A stretch of 6,816 nucleotides of DNA from the NCBI GenBank assembly GCA_020059785.1, contig JAGVBL010000078.1:1-6816 (forward strand), in the 5' to 3' direction. The stretch's first letter is position 1, and every line of letters begins with the position of its first letter. Position numbers and translations under genes: made by a program. Below are positions 6,541-6,816 of the stretch, piece after piece. This DNA is from Ignavibacteriales bacterium. Its GTDB lineage: Bacteria; Bacteroidota; Ignavibacteria; Ignavibacteriales; Melioribacteraceae. The notes below the pieces were generated by a model. The model saw only the letters and a list, made by a program, of their open reading frames with translations, was not told the origin of the DNA and ran no database searches.

Positions 6541-6563
6541 AAGCCCCATTAAGGGGCTTTTTT
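6537..6563 (+). terminator. intrinsic terminator of the nuoA-F operon
   Basis: A perfect 11-bp stem, AAAAAAGCCCC (6537-6547) with GGGGCTTTTTT (6553-6563), closes a 5-base loop ATTAA. The GC core is followed by an uninterrupted six-T run, the standard Rho-independent form. The A-run on the left arm means it could also act on transcripts from the opposite strand. It lies 21 bases after the nuoF stop. Confidence 0.95.
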
Positions 6564-6567
6564 ATTG

Positions 6568-6588
6568 TCTGCTAATGATGATAGCAGA
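6568..6588. repeat. small hairpin upstream of the repeat array
   Basis: TCTGCTA (6568-6574) and TAGCAGA (6582-6588) pair perfectly around the 7-base loop ATGATGA. Directly after it stands GAAAAGGAAT (6591-6600), a 10-mer that recurs at 6802-6811 right after the second repeat copy. It may therefore be the worn edge of a further repeat unit. Confidence 0.45.
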
Positions 6589-6630
6589 TTGAAAAGGAAT
6601 TCTTTCATTATGATTATCACTCCAGTGAAG

Positions 6631-6712
6631 GTCATCCCGATGTAAATCTGGATCTGCGAATTAACGATGTGCACTATGTACTCAGATTCCGGCATTCGCT
6701 GGAATGACAGAG
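6631..6712. repeat. intergenic double-hairpin repeat, copy A
   Basis: This 82-base element starts GTCATCCCGAT and ends GGAATGACAGAG, like copy B 89 bases downstream. It contains two stem-loops. The first is CCCGAT / ATCTGG around GTAA (6636-6651), with one mismatch. The second is ATTCCGGC / GCTGGAAT around ATTC (6686-6705), paired throughout with one G-U. Outer GTCAT and ATGAC, and inner ATCT and AGAT, are inverted, so the whole element is a palindrome of two hairpin modules. It is the more diverged copy. Confidence 0.85.
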
Positions 6713-6719
6713 AGCAATT

Positions 6720-6800
6720 GTCATCCCGATGAAAATCGGGATCTATGGTTTAACAGTCTGTTATGTTCCCAGATTCCGGGTCAAGCCCGGAATGACAGAG
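6720..6800. repeat. intergenic double-hairpin repeat, copy B
   Basis: This is an 81-base copy of the same element with perfect stems: CCCGAT / ATCGGG around GAAA (6725-6740) and ATTCCGGG / CCCGGAAT around TCAAG (6773-6793). The central spacer differs from copy A except for a shared TTAAC and TATGT. Seven bases (6713-6719) separate the copies. No open reading frame of note runs through 6565-6816, so this tail is non-coding. The form resembles dispersed REP- or MITE-like palindromes; I cannot see other genomic copies from here. Confidence 0.88.
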
Positions 6801-6816
6801 CGAAAAGGAATGCAAA

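Noticed and set aside
6631..6800. CRISPR or tRNA-like structure in the tail
   Set aside because: There are only two diverged copies without uniform spacers, and no cloverleaf, CCA end or T-loop sequence. The palindromic module layout explains the structure.

Overview
The window is a compact, AT-rich stretch of a bacterial chromosome with every gene on the + strand. It joins the end of a LysW-dependent amino-acid biosynthesis cluster (lysZ, lysJ) to the first part of a respiratory complex I operon (nuoA-B-C-D-E-F). A strong intrinsic terminator follows nuoF, then a short non-coding tail of hairpin-forming repeats. A Bacteroidota/Chlorobiota-side lineage such as Ignavibacteria fits best. The reasons are the AT-rich coding style, starts that mostly lack a Shine-Dalgarno sequence, the carrier-protein type of lysine/arginine genes, and the GTCATCCCGAT / CCCGGAATGAC type of intergenic repeat. 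This placement is an inference from impression and memory, not from a search.

Region by region. 2-712 is lysZ, cut at the 5' end by the window. It shares four bases with lysJ (709-1863). Together they would phosphorylate a LysW-bound alpha-aminoadipate (or glutamate) and later transaminate the resulting semialdehyde. 1864-1974 is a gap holding a perfect 9-bp dyad just before nuoA. 1975-4599 holds nuoA, nuoB, nuoC and nuoD, tightly packed (nuoA/nuoB overlap by 10 bases; nuoC and nuoD are separate genes). 4600-4720 is the only sizeable gap inside the operon, and 78 bases of it are 13 tandem hexamers of the form GA(G/T)CAA. 4721-6516 holds nuoE and nuoF, joined by a one-base stop/start overlap. 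6519-6563 holds two overlapping perfect hairpins, the second a textbook terminator. 6565-6816 has no gene. It holds two diverged copies of an approximately 80-base element, each made of two inverted hairpin modules, plus a smaller hairpin and a repeated 10-mer.

The nuo genes supply one membrane-arm subunit (A), three of the quinone-connecting module (B with the N2 ligands, C, D) and two of the NADH-oxidising module (E with N1a, F with FMN and N3). The N2, N1a and N3 cysteine ligands are all present. NuoG, H, I and J-N are absent and the operon terminates after nuoF, so the rest of the complex must lie elsewhere if it exists. I see no phage, CRISPR, transposase or defence genes, and no undescribed multigene system. 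The most interesting items are the non-coding repeats, the terminated split of the nuo operon, the nuoA leader dyad, and the loss of a substrate-contact arginine in LysZ.
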